Assembly (NCBI GenBank): GCA_965209105.1
Contig: CBDBQB010000039.1
Span: 62,001-126,000, forward strand
Direction: 5' to 3'
DNA from: JAAELZ01 sp965209105
Lineage (GTDB): Bacteria > Pseudomonadota > Gammaproteobacteria > Arenicellales > Poriferihabitantaceae
Length of the DNA: 64,000 nucleotides
Position numbers and translations under genes: made by a program. This document shows positions 53,067 to 61,421 of this stretch, in pieces (within the stretch, counting starts at the first letter, position 1; each line of letters starts with the position of its first letter). The notes under the pieces are model-generated. The model was not told the origin of the DNA. It saw nothing but the letters and a program-made list of their open reading frames with translations, and searched no databases.

Positions 53067-53106
53067 ACAAAGGCAGATGCGTAGAGAGCCAAAGCGACAC
53101 TTACCG

Positions 53107-53667
53107 TTAATCTGCACGTTCGACGTATAGGCCTGTTTCAGTGTTAACCTTGATTTTTTCGTCGACGTTGACAAATTGTGGAACAGTGACTTTAAGACCT
53201 GTTTCCAGCACCGCGGGTTTACCGCTACTGGTGGCGGTTTGACCTTTAATCGCGACCTCAGTCTCAACCACTTGCAAGACCACATTGTTGGGTAGATCAA
53301 CCCCTATGGGTTCTTCATTGTTAAAGTTCACCTGCACTTCAGTATTGGGCAATAAATATAAGGTTTGATCGCCCAAATCTTCTGCGAGGAGGGTGGTTTG
53401 TTCGTAAGTTTCTAAATCCATGAAAATATAGCCATCGCCTTCTTGGTATAGATATTGCATTTTGCGCGGTTCAACGTGCGCTTTCTCGACTTTATCTTCC
53501 GAACGAAATCTCTCGTTTAATTTGATACCATCTAGCGACTTCATTTCCAGTTGAACGAATGCGCCCCCTTTACCCGGCTTCACATGGTTTTTCTTCAACA
53601 CTCGCCAGAGTTTATTTTTATACTCAATCAGATGCCCAATACGTACTTCAAAAGCAGAAATTTTCAT
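53107..53667 (-). CDS. efp: Elongation factor P
   Basis: The 186-residue protein runs from ATG 53667 (MKISAFEVRIGHLIEYKNKL). The modification loop is KPGKGGAFVQ with Lys33, equivalent to E. coli Lys34, implying beta-lysylation by EpmA/EpmB rather than arginine rhamnosylation. It relieves ribosome stalling at polyproline. It is transcribed towards the phosphomannomutase gene and divergent from uvrC. Confidence 0.97.
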   Translation of the reverse strand: MKISAFEVRIGHLIEYKNKLWRVLKKNHVKPGKGGAFVQLEMKSLDGIKLNERFRSEDKVEKAHVEPRKMQYLYQEGDGYIFMDLETYEQTTLLAEDLGDQTLYLLPNTEVQVNFNNEEPIGVDLPNNVVLQVVETEVAIKGQTATSSGKPAVLETGLKVTVPQFVNVDEKIKVNTETGLYVERAD

Positions 53668-53769
53668 AAGAATTTTGCGCCTAGGCGCGAGCTTGCGGGA
53701 TTGTGTGAGCAAGGGATTCTAGTGACTCACGTCGCGATCAGCAAGTTAGGTTCGAGGTATTGATTGAAT

Positions 53770-55584
53770 ATGCCTATCGCCGCCTTTAATCTAGAAGAAT
53801 TCTTGGCCAGTTTAAGTACTCGGCCAGGCGTCTATATCTATCGAGATGAGGCGGGTAAAGTGCTGTATGTCGGCAAAGCCAAAAACCTTAAAAATCGCGT
53901 CAGCAGCTATTTTCGCAAAACGGCACTGCCCACGCGCACCATGCTGATGGTGTCTAAAATCGCGCATGCGGAAACCCAGCAAACGCATACCGAAGTGGAA
54001 GCTTTGCTGCTAGAAAATAATCTGATAAAACAACATCGGCCGTTTTATAACGTGCTGCTAAAAGATGATAAGAGCTATCCCTACATTCGATTGAAAACCA
54101 ATACCCGTGCGCCTTGGCTAAGCTACTATCGCGGCAGTCGAAATAAAGGGGCGCGATTTTTTGGGCCGTTTCCGAGCGCGGGCGCAGTGCGTGAAACCTT
54201 AAGCTTCCTAGAGCAGGTGTTTAAGCTTCGGCAATGTTCGGAAACCACCTTTAAACATCGATCTCGACCCTGTTTGCAGTACCAAATTAAGCGTTGTTCT
54301 GCGCCGTGCGTGGGGCGTATTTCCGAGCAAGACTATGCGGAAGACGTGCGCCAAGCTGTGGCGTTTTTAGAGGGGCGGGATGAAAGTCTCACGAAAGATT
54401 TAGTCAAGAAAATGGATGCGGCATCGATCGCTTTAGATTTTGAGTTGGCGGCAAACTTGCGCGACCGGATCGCGGCACTTAAGCAAGTACACGCGAGCCA
54501 GTATGTCAGCGGTTCGCATGGCGACGCGGATATTATCGCGCTTACCACCCAAGGTGAAAAGGCTTGTTTCTTCGTCAGCCACGTACGCCATGGCCGCCAT
54601 TTGGGTGGTCGCCATTTTATTGAAATGAACCGATTGGATATCGATCAATCCGCATTAATGCAAAGCTTTGTTTCACAATACTACTTGGGTCAAGTTGCGC
54701 CCAGCGAGATTATTCTGAGCTGTGCACTTGACGACCCTAAATTGATCGAAACAGCCTTAAGGGCCGAGGCCAGTGCAGCGATTCAAATAAAAGCGCGTGT
54801 GCGAGGGCACCGATTACGCTGGCTCAAGCTTGCGATGGTCAATGCCGAAGATCGCTTACGTCAACATTTTCGAGAACGAACAACATTGAATGCGCAATAC
54901 GAAGCCTTGGTGAAAGCCTTGGGGCTTAAGCATGTACCCAATCGAATGGAATGTTTCGATATTAGCCATACGGGTGGTGAGCGAACCGTGGCGTCTTGTG
55001 TGGTATTTGATGAAAACGGCCCCGTTAAATCGGCCTATCGACGTTTTAATATTGAGGGCATTGTGCCCGGCGACGATTACGCGGCCATGCGTCAAGTCCT
55101 CATTCGGCGCTACCAGCGATTGGTCGAAGAAGACGCGGTATTACCAGAGCTGATTGTGATCGACGGCGGCAAGGGGCAGATGACTCAAGCCTTGGAAGTG
55201 ATGGCCGAATTGCAGCGCACCGATGTACCCTTGCTAGGCGTATCGAAAGGGCCGGACCGGCGTGCAGGCGAAGAAAAGTTGCATTTGGCGTATGCAAATA
55301 AGATTCTTCGACTCTCGCCCAGCTCTCCTGCCCTGCATTTAATTCAACAAATTCGGGACGAGGCGCATCGGTTTGCGATCACCGGGCATCGTGCTCGCCG
55401 CGCAAAGAAAATGACCAGTTCGCCATTGCAGGGTATAGAAGGTGTTGGGGAGAAGCGGCGGCAAGCCTTGTTGAAATATTTTGGCGGCATACAGGCAGTC
55501 AAGCAGGCAGGCATTGAGGATTTAAGCAAGGCGCCCGGCATCAGTCCAAAAATTGCACAACGTATATATGAATTGTTTCATTGA
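53770..55584 (+). CDS. uvrC: Excinuclease ABC subunit C
   Basis: The protein has 604 residues from ATG 53770; a TTG two codons upstream is less likely. The GIY-YIG nuclease domain (TRPGVYIYRDEAGKVLYVGK) is followed by a Cys-rich region (CLQYQIKRCSAPCVG), a UVR domain (ALDFELAANLRDRIAALKQV), the RNase H-like nuclease (MECFDISHTGGERTVASCVV; LIVIDGGKGQMTQALEVM) and two HhH motifs (LQGIEGVGEKRRQALLKYFG). It makes both incisions in nucleotide excision repair. pgsA follows, the conserved pair. Confidence 0.98.
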   Translation: MPIAAFNLEEFLASLSTRPGVYIYRDEAGKVLYVGKAKNLKNRVSSYFRKTALPTRTMLMVSKIAHAETQQTHTEVEALLLENNLIKQHRPFYNVLLKDDKSYPYIRLKTNTRAPWLSYYRGSRNKGARFFGPFPSAGAVRETLSFLEQVFKLRQCSETTFKHRSRPCLQYQIKRCSAPCVGRISEQDYAEDVRQAVAFLEGRDESLTKDLVKKMDAASIALDFELAANLRDRIAALKQVHASQYVSGSHGDADIIALTTQGEKACFFVSHVRHGRHLGGRHFIEMNRLDIDQSALMQSFVSQYYLGQVAPSEIILSCALDDPKLIETALRAEASAAIQIKARVRGHRLRWLKLAMVNAEDRLRQHFRERTTLNAQYEALVKALGLKHVPNRMECFDISHTGGERTVASCVVFDENGPVKSAYRRFNIEGIVPGDDYAAMRQVLIRRYQRLVEEDAVLPELIVIDGGKGQMTQALEVMAELQRTDVPLLGVSKGPDRRAGEEKLHLAYANKILRLSPSSPALHLIQQIRDEAHRFAITGHRARRAKKMTSSPLQGIEGVGEKRRQALLKYFGGIQAVKQAGIEDLSKAPGISPKIAQRIYELFH

Positions 55585-55684
55585 GCAAGGGTTTCATTTT
55601 GTGACTCGTTTTGCTGGTCGTTTCGCTTATGGGCTGGCACAATAGGCAGTAGATTTTTGCCCTAGCAATTTTGCCTTGTAATCG

Positions 55685-56272
55685 ATGATGTACTGGAACC
55701 TTCCTAATAGCTTAACCGTCTTTCGGATTGCGATTATCCCTGTATTGCTGGTGATGTATCTGATCGAAGGCTGGCCGTATAGAGCGGAGTGGTTAACCGT
55801 GTTATTCGTTATCGCCGCGCTTACCGATTGGGCAGATGGCTATCTCGCGCGCAAGATGAATTTAAGCTCCCCTTTCGGCGCGTTCTTGGATCCAGTTGCC
55901 GATAAATTAATCGTATCTAGTGCCTTGGTACTATTGGTTTCTGACGCCAGCGTACTGGATCGAGTTTATTCCGAAGGCTTATTCATTATTTCTGTCGCAG
56001 TGATTATTGGTCGCGAGATTGTAATATCCGCTTTAAGGGAGGTGATGGCAGATATGGGCAAGCGCGGTAAGGTGGCGGTTGATAAATCTGGGAAATTCAA
56101 AACGATATTTCAGCTCGTTGCTATTTCTATGTTGCTGTACGCCAAGCCATTGTTGGGTCTCCCTATCTTCAGTATCGGCGAGGGTTTATTGTATTTGGCT
56201 GTCGCGCTAACGCTCTGGTCGATGTGGGTGTATTTAAGCGCGGCGTCCAAATCGTTTGAGGACGAGACATAG
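55685..56272 (+). CDS. pgsA: CDP-diacylglycerol-glycerol-3-phosphate 3-phosphatidyltransferase
   Basis: The 195-residue membrane protein has NLPNSLTVFRIAIIPVLLVM at the start and the CDP-alcohol phosphotransferase motif: D-x2-DG-x2-AR in TDWADGYLARKMN, then G-x3-D-x3-D in FGAFLDPVADKL. It makes phosphatidylglycerol phosphate in the inner membrane. It is followed by the tRNA-Gly-Cys-Leu group as in E. coli. Confidence 0.97.
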   Translation: MMYWNLPNSLTVFRIAIIPVLLVMYLIEGWPYRAEWLTVLFVIAALTDWADGYLARKMNLSSPFGAFLDPVADKLIVSSALVLLVSDASVLDRVYSEGLFIISVAVIIGREIVISALREVMADMGKRGKVAVDKSGKFKTIFQLVAISMLLYAKPLLGLPIFSIGEGLLYLAVALTLWSMWVYLSAASKSFEDET

Positions 56273-56327
56273 CAATTATTTTATATTGACATGCCGTCGC
56301 CCATCGGTAGAATCCTCTGCCCTGTTA

Positions 56328-56403
<76 letters not shown>

Positions 56404-56429
56404 GATTTATCTCTATAAGAGAAGACGGG

Positions 56430-56461
56430 CCCAGTAACTCGCATGAGTGCTGGGTTTTTTT
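56430..56461 (+). terminator. Intrinsic terminator between tRNA-Gly and tRNA-Cys
   Basis: CCCAG (56430-56434) and CTGGG (56450-56454) close a hairpin whose inner part also pairs (CTC/GAG), followed by seven T. It implies that tRNA-Cys and the DNA after it have their own promoter or depend on readthrough. Confidence 0.8.
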
Positions 56462-56514
56462 ATCTGCTTTACAAGGCAATTAAGCAGTTTAGCGCGTTTA
56501 AATCGCGCGCCATT

Positions 56515-56588
56515 GGCTGGATGGCAGAGTGGTTATGCAGCGGCCTGCAAAGCCGCGTACCCCGGTTCGATTCCGGGTTCAGCCTCCA
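56515..56588 (+). tRNA. tRNA-Cys (anticodon GCA)
   Basis: 74 nt: acceptor GGCTGGA/TTCAGCC (with a wobble pair), anticodon stem-loop GGCCTGCAAAGCC, T-arm CCGGTTCGATTCCGG and encoded TCCA. Confidence 0.96.
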
Positions 56589-56632
56589 TATTTAAATTTG
56601 GCGAACGATATATCGTTTCAACCCACTCCGTA

Positions 56633-56662
56633 TTTGCGAGGAGCAAAGCGACGCGGCAATCC
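56633..56662. repeat. Dispersed palindromic intergenic repeat, copy 2 (half)
   Basis: TTTGCGAGGAGCAAAGCGAC runs on to GCGGCAATCC. It matches the left half of the repeat at 53000. Confidence 0.55.
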
Positions 56663-56745
56663 AGACGCTTGAAAGCCTGATCTTTCGAGTAAGAGAGCGT
56701 TCTTAAATAGTTGAGTGTTGTTTGAGTTAAGTCCAAGCTGAAGAA

Positions 56746-57627
56746 GGCGTTGTGGTAGACAGCAGTGCAGAGCGCTGCTTTGAAGATGTAAAATAGAAGA
56801 AATAGAGTAAGTCCATCCATAGAAATGCCCGGGTGGCGTTGAGGTAGACAGCAGTGCAGAGCGCTGCTTTGAAGATGTAAAATAGAAGAAATAGAGTAAG
56901 TCCATCCATAGAAATGCCCGGGTGGCGTTGAGGTAGACAGCAGTGCAGAGCGCTGCTTTGAAGATGTAAAATAGAAGAAATAGAGTAAGTCCATCCATAG
57001 AAATGCCCGGGTGGCGTTGAGGTAGACAGCAGTGCAGAGCGCTGCTTTGAAGATGTAAAATAGAAGAAATAGAGTAAGTCCATCCATAGAAATGCCCGGG
57101 TGGCGTTGTGGTAGACAGCAGTGCAGAGCGCTGCTTTGAAGATGTAAAATAGAAGAAATAGAGTAAGTCCATCCATAGAAATGCCCGGGTGGCGTTGAGG
57201 TAGACAGCAGTGCAGAGCGCTGCTTTGAAGATGTAAAATAGAAGAAATAGAGTAAGTCCATCCATAGAAATGCCCGGGTGGCGTTGAGGTAGACAGCAGT
57301 GCAGAGCGCTGCTTTGAAGATGTAAAATAGAAGAAATAGAGTAAGTCCATCCATAGAAATGCCCGGGTGGCGTTGAGGTAGACTGCAGTGCAGAGCGCTG
57401 CTTTGAAGATGTAAAATAGAAGAAATAGAGTAAGTCCATCCATAGAAATGCCCGGGTGGCGTTGTGGTAGACAGCAGTGCAGAGCGCTGCTTTGAAGATG
57501 TAAAATAGAAGAAATAGAGTAAGTCCATCCATAGAAATGCCCGGGTGGCGTTGTGGTAGACAGCAGTGCAGAGCGCTGCTTTGAAGATGTAAAATAGAAG
57601 AAATAGAGTAAGTCCATCCATAGAAAT
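56746..57627 (+). repeat. Ten-copy 89-bp satellite containing the 5' end of tRNA-Leu
   Basis: Nine full units start with GCCCGGGTGGCG at 56827, 56916, 57005, 57094, 57183, 57272, 57361, 57450 and 57539. A first unit (56746-56826) lacks the first eight bases of this start. Each unit begins with the first 12 bases of the adjacent tRNA-Leu and a D-arm-like GGTAGAC. It continues with a hairpin (AGCAGTG-CAGAG-CGCTGCT, one G-U pair) and ends with the tRNA's own upstream leader (GTCCATCCATAGAAAT). Units differ at only two positions (TTGAGG or TTGTGG; one GACTGC for GACAGC). All three minus-strand frames stay open through it, which is a consequence of the repeat and not evidence of a gene. Confidence 0.95.
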
Positions 57628-57714
57628 GCCCGGGTGGCGAAATTGGTAGACGCAAGGGACTTAAAATCCCTCGGTGGCAACACCGTGCCGGTTCGATTCC
57701 GGCCCCGGGCACCA
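57628..57714 (+). tRNA. tRNA-Leu (anticodon UAA)
   Basis: 87 nt with a long variable arm: acceptor GCCCGGG/CCCGGGC, anticodon loop CTTAAAA, variable arm TCGGTGGCAACACCG, T-arm CCGGTTCGATTCCGG, encoded ACCA. It directly abuts the last satellite unit; its own 5' end is in register with the unit start. Confidence 0.97.
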
Positions 57715-57948
57715 TTTCCTTTCCGAAGCTCCCTAAATTTCGGAAATAGCAATATTTGTTCGCTATTTTCGCAAATCTTCTCATAATGCGAATTTTTTGA
57801 GAAGATGATTCGCGTTTCCACTACAAAATTCGGTTAAATAGCCATCATTTTGATTCGGCCAAGGTTTTCGGTTATCAAGTTGGCTGACCCTTAGATCTTC
57901 TTAGATCTTTGTTATACTTACCGAAACGTATAGTTAAAGGAGAAATGA
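57715..57948. other. AT-rich gap after tRNA-Leu with hairpins and a target-like repeat
   Basis: A hairpin TTTCCGAA/TTCGGAAA (57720-57727 and 57739-57746) may end the tRNA transcript, though no T run follows. A second inverted repeat ATCTTCTC/GAGAAGAT begins near 57775. ATCAAGTTGGCTGACCC at 57874-57890 equals the left part of the IS1111 target at 3395. Confidence 0.5.
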
Positions 57949-58557
57949 ATGCGGTTAAAATTATTGCTGGCTATGCCTTTGATGTTAATTACCCAAAGTT
58001 ATGCTCAAAGCATAATTTTCCCCACGGACGGAGGCAATCATACAGCAACCTCTACCCCGCTCAGTATTTCTACCGATTGGGGTATTTTAAATACTACCGC
58101 AACATCTACAGATATAAGTATTACTCCCCCAAAAGAAGTTAATCCAGTGAAGCTTGATAAGCAGGAAATGAACAAGCAAGGTCGTGTCTATGCTTTGAAT
58201 GACAGAGACTTAATTGGTTCAGTCATAGTCAAGATGATTAAGGGCAATCGTGTTCGTTTTAATGATGGTCAATTAATACGCAAAGACAAAACAAAAAATG
58301 AATTACTCACACCTCAGAAGCAAGCGATTAACCGAAAAGTAGGTCTTCTGAATAAAACACTCCAAAAAAACAATATAAAGCTAATGCGATATTTCAATGG
58401 CCTTTCTGAGGAAGTATTTGATCATTGGAGTGAAATGGGGGATCACCCTCGAAAAGGAGAGCTACATAACTTAAATAATTATTACGAAATTCAATATCCT
58501 GAAGGCACAAAATTTAAAGCAGTTAGGTCTTGTGCCTCCAGTTATGTTATTACTTGA
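57949..58557 (+). CDS. AT-rich orphan secreted protein
   Basis: The 202-residue protein has a strong ribosome site (AAAGGAG) and a signal peptide (MRLKLLLAMPLMLITQSYAQ). The mature part starts with a Ser/Thr-rich stretch (residues 20-60), followed by a basic region with many Lys and Asn. I recognise no domain. Its base composition is clearly more AT-rich than the core genes, suggesting acquisition. A second secreted-protein gene follows 11 bases after its stop. Confidence 0.65.
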   Translation: MRLKLLLAMPLMLITQSYAQSIIFPTDGGNHTATSTPLSISTDWGILNTTATSTDISITPPKEVNPVKLDKQEMNKQGRVYALNDRDLIGSVIVKMIKGNRVRFNDGQLIRKDKTKNELLTPQKQAINRKVGLLNKTLQKNNIKLMRYFNGLSEEVFDHWSEMGDHPRKGELHNLNNYYEIQYPEGTKFKAVRSCASSYVIT

Positions 58558-58568
58558 CGAATAGCCAG

Positions 58569-59009
58569 ATGAAAAACCAAAACAGAAGAACCCTCGGCAA
58601 AATAATCACAGCCGCCTTACCCAGTATATGGCTTACTCCGATAGTTTCTATCGTAAGTCTACCAGCCCACGCGCAAACGTCAGGGTACAGTCTTAACAGG
58701 TTTCCAAGATACGGCAGATGTGAGGCTGGTGGAGTCCTGATAGGAATTGAGCTTTATATCGCGCCCATGGGGTATGTTGAATTTATTTATGGAAATATAT
58801 ATGTCAGCAACCCAAATCATACCTTAACCGATTTGAAAACTAGCCCTCATGGTTTTGTAAATTTCACTCTCAAGGAATCGGTTACACCCTATTGTGCAAT
58901 TGACTCTACTATTCAGTTTGGAGTACAAGAAGCAGGCACTATTTTTGTAGAAAGCAACGTAGGACTCTTAACGCTACCATACGGTGGTAGTGATCCTTTT
59001 GAAGGCTAA
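58569..59009 (+). CDS. Second AT-rich orphan secreted protein
   Basis: The 146-residue protein starts at ATG 58569. It has a basic N-terminus and a signal (TAALPSIWLTPIVSIVSLPA, ending AHAQ), then a beta-rich mature part with two cysteines (GRCEAGGVLI and TPYCAID) that could form a disulfide, and Gly/Tyr-rich segments. I recognise no family. It is probably co-transcribed with the previous gene, so the two may work together. Confidence 0.6.
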   Translation: MKNQNRRTLGKIITAALPSIWLTPIVSIVSLPAHAQTSGYSLNRFPRYGRCEAGGVLIGIELYIAPMGYVEFIYGNIYVSNPNHTLTDLKTSPHGFVNFTLKESVTPYCAIDSTIQFGVQEAGTIFVESNVGLLTLPYGGSDPFEG

Positions 59010-59189
59010 ATAGCTGTTTTTTATTGCTGAATGGTACTTGTTGAGATCACGTTGTACAAACAGGTGACTAGTGGCCAAGCTCTTAGCGTAGGATAATTTA
59101 CTAATTCCCTGTCTGCCCCTAGAGCATTATTCGGCTTTTATAAAAGTCCGTTCTGACTACCCAAATTGAATTCATGATTTAGTTTTCCC

Positions 59190-59306
59190 CTGTGCTTAGT
59201 ACCAACTATCCTATCTGTGGCTATTGATGAATTAATAAAAATGAAAGAACTGTCTGCAAGGCCTCAGGATTTGGAAGATGTCTCAGCGCTTAAAAAGTTA
59301 CTATGA
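59190..59306 (+). pseudogene. C-terminal scrap of a nucleotidyltransferase-like (DUF6036/AbiEii-type) gene
   Basis: The frame VPTILSVAIDELIKMKELSA followed by RPQDLEDVSALKKLL matches the usual end of nucleotidyltransferase-like toxin or antitoxin partners (D-L-I-x-M-K-x2-S-x-R-P-Q-D-L-x-D). No upstream domain remains. Its TGA overlaps the ATG of the next gene (ATGA). Confidence 0.5.
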
Positions 59307-59566
59307 AAACCCTGCAAAAATTTTCAGACGAATATTTGGAACAATGTAGGGGCGCAAGTTCAAAGCAGATCCTTGAGTTTTTAGAAAGCTTTCGATTGTT
59401 GCAGGCGAACGCAGTGAGGCAGAAACCGAAATCAAAATTGATCAGTCTTAAAGTGCAGGAAGATTTGCTGGCAGCCTTTCGCGCCAAGTGTGAAGTTGAA
59501 GGGCTTAGATACCAAACGCAAATCAAGGTGTTGATGAAGCATTGGCTGGGGGCCAAAGTGGACTAA
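59303..59566 (+). CDS. Ribbon-helix-helix (CopG/BrnA-like) protein
   Basis: The 87-residue protein has a C-terminal half (LISLKVQEDLLAAFRAKCEV, GLRYQTQIKVLMKHWL) that is the ribbon-helix-helix pattern of CopG-type antitoxins. The N-terminal half is a short helical region. Its start overlaps the stop of a nucleotidyltransferase-like scrap, so it is probably the surviving antitoxin-like member of a former two-gene module. It may still bind DNA. Confidence 0.7.
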   Translation: MKTLQKFSDEYLEQCRGASSKQILEFLESFRLLQANAVRQKPKSKLISLKVQEDLLAAFRAKCEVEGLRYQTQIKVLMKHWLGAKVD

Positions 59567-59613
59567 CTATATGCTTGTGGCGCTAAGCAGTGCAGTTGAG
59601 AGAGAGATTAAAC

Positions 59614-60186
59614 TCAAGCCCAATGCGTTAAGACAAAGACGCTAAACCCCGCATAGATAATCAGGGTTAATAAAGCCACCATTCGCATGGGGTTTGATGG
59701 CCCTCGCCAACACACAAAAACACAGGCTAGAATGGTTAAGGCGATTTCAATCTTGATCATAATATGGCCAAAATGGCGAGGATCCCAGTATGAAACAGGG
59801 CTTTGGAATCGCCAGTTACTCAGGGGTAGAAAATGGCGGTGTGCGTCATCGTGATGGAGGGGGAAGTCTAATAGCAGATGGATCAAAGCACTCGCGGCGA
59901 CTAAAATCCCCAATCGCAGGTTAAAAATGGTGCAAACAAGCGCGATCAATAGCATGATCGGAATCGAATTAAATAAGTCGAAAAATAGCTGCCAATGATC
60001 TTGGTAATACTGCTTTGACCAAATAATATGTTCGGGCATCGCGAGCCAATATTTTTGATACGCGTAAAAGCCGAACATGGGCAGGTCAGGGAGCAGTGCA
60101 CCGAAGCATACTGCGGCAACGGCAATCCAGCGAGATTCATCACGCCAAACGAAAACACTCAGTGCTAGATGTGCGGGTGTATTCAA
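59614..60186 (-). CDS. Polytopic membrane protein with a His-rich motif
   Basis: The 190-residue protein has about five hydrophobic segments. The conserved-looking LIHLLLDFPLHHDDAHRHFL and NWRFQSPVSYWDPRHFG hold several His and Asp, as in membrane-bound metal-dependent hydrolases of the YdjM/DUF4184-like kind. N-terminal MNTPAHLALSVFVW also fits that group. The activity is unproven. It is divergent from dinB. Confidence 0.6.
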   Translation of the reverse strand: MNTPAHLALSVFVWRDESRWIAVAAVCFGALLPDLPMFGFYAYQKYWLAMPEHIIWSKQYYQDHWQLFFDLFNSIPIMLLIALVCTIFNLRLGILVAASALIHLLLDFPLHHDDAHRHFLPLSNWRFQSPVSYWDPRHFGHIMIKIEIALTILACVFVCWRGPSNPMRMVALLTLIIYAGFSVFVLTHWA

Positions 60187-60304
60187 TGCAAACTGTTTAT
60201 CGATTTGATATTTATGCTGGTACTCTACAATTTGTTTGGGAGGCTTGCAATTAGCGAATGAATTGAGTGTTTAGGCAATGCGCTAGGCAAGTTAAAATAC
60301 CGCG

Positions 60305-61411
60305 ATGCAAGCCGCCAACAATACACCACAGCGCAAGATTATTCATATTGACATGGATTGTTTTTATGCTGCGGTCGAAGTGCGTGAAAATCCAGCGTTA
60401 AAAGGCTCGCCTGTTGCAGTGGGTGGAATGCCAGGACAGCGGGGGGTAGTGGCAGCGTGTAATTATGAGGCACGCACATTTGGCGTTCATTCAGCGATGC
60501 CGATGTCGATCGCTTTTCGGCAATGTCCTACCTTGGTTCGTTTGCCGGTTAGGATGGATTTATATCGAGCCGTTTCGACTCAAATCAGAGAAATCTTCGC
60601 GGACTATACGGATTTAATCGAACCTTTGTCTTTAGACGAAGCCTATTTGGATGTCAGTGGAAAATCGCATTGCAGGGGGAGTGCAAGCTTAATGGCGGAA
60701 GAAATTCGACAGCGCATTTTTGACACAACGGGCTTAACAGCTTCCGCAGGGGTGGCGCCCAACAAGCTGATCGCCAAGATCGCCAGCGACTGGCAAAAGC
60801 CCAATGGTCAAACCGTGATTACCCCCGAGCAGATAGACGGATTTATCCGCCCTTTAGCCGTCAATAAAATAGTTGGGGTGGGCAAGGTAACCGCAAAGAA
60901 AATGAATGCCTTAGATTTACACACTTGTGAAGATTTACAAGCATTGAGTTGTGAGCAGTTACATCAGTATTTCGGTAATTTTGGCGAGCGCTTATATGCG
61001 CAATGTCGAGGGATTGATCATCGACCTGTTTCGACGGATCGAGTGACGAAGTCGCTTAGCCTAGAGGACACCTATACACGAGATTTGGCAGATTTAGCGG
61101 CCTGCCAGTCAGCTATTGCGCCCTTGTTTGAGGGTCTGTTGGCACGTTATGCGCGCGCCAAAGAAAAGGCCTTGGCCAAGACTGAAGGTCACGAATCTAA
61201 GGCACAATTTTTGCGGCCGAAAACGCTGATATTAAAAATGCGTTTTTGTGATTTTGTGACGACAACTGCTCAAACGCCGGGTCAGGCACCCGATTTGGAC
61301 GTCTATCGACAGCTTTGCGAACGTGCTTACGCGCGAGGAAAGCGACCTGTGCGTCTGTTGGGCTTGGGCATGGCCTTTGAGGTTGACCCTAACAGAGGCG
61401 TGAAGGTTTAA
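60305..61411 (+). CDS. dinB: DNA polymerase IV (Y family)
   Basis: The 368-residue protein has catalytic carboxylates in IIHIDMDCFYAAVEV and SLDEAYLDVSG, then the finger motif VAACNYEARTFGVHSAMPMS, an HhH segment (NKIVGVGKVTAKKMNALDLH) and a little-finger domain. It performs error-prone translesion synthesis. I see no LexA box just upstream. No beta-clamp motif of the usual QLxLF kind is evident at the C-terminus. Confidence 0.95.
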   Translation: MQAANNTPQRKIIHIDMDCFYAAVEVRENPALKGSPVAVGGMPGQRGVVAACNYEARTFGVHSAMPMSIAFRQCPTLVRLPVRMDLYRAVSTQIREIFADYTDLIEPLSLDEAYLDVSGKSHCRGSASLMAEEIRQRIFDTTGLTASAGVAPNKLIAKIASDWQKPNGQTVITPEQIDGFIRPLAVNKIVGVGKVTAKKMNALDLHTCEDLQALSCEQLHQYFGNFGERLYAQCRGIDHRPVSTDRVTKSLSLEDTYTRDLADLAACQSAIAPLFEGLLARYARAKEKALAKTEGHESKAQFLRPKTLILKMRFCDFVTTTAQTPGQAPDLDVYRQLCERAYARGKRPVRLLGLGMAFEVDPNRGVKV

Positions 61412-61421
61412 TCGGTTTGTT

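Noticed and set aside
56746..57627. CRISPR array
   Set aside because: The repeats are contiguous with no unique spacers, and no cas genes are nearby.
56827..57627. Tandem tRNA-Leu pseudogenes
   Set aside because: Each unit has only the acceptor 5' strand and a D-arm-like piece; anticodon, T-arm and 3' acceptor are missing.
56533..57821. Three long overlapping minus-strand reading frames (362-388 codons) across 56.5-57.8 kb
   Set aside because: They arise from the 89-bp tandem repeat, run through tRNA genes on the other strand, lack ribosome sites and have no known domains.
60200..60304. LexA box upstream of dinB
   Set aside because: I could not find a CTGT-N8-ACAG pattern close to the start.
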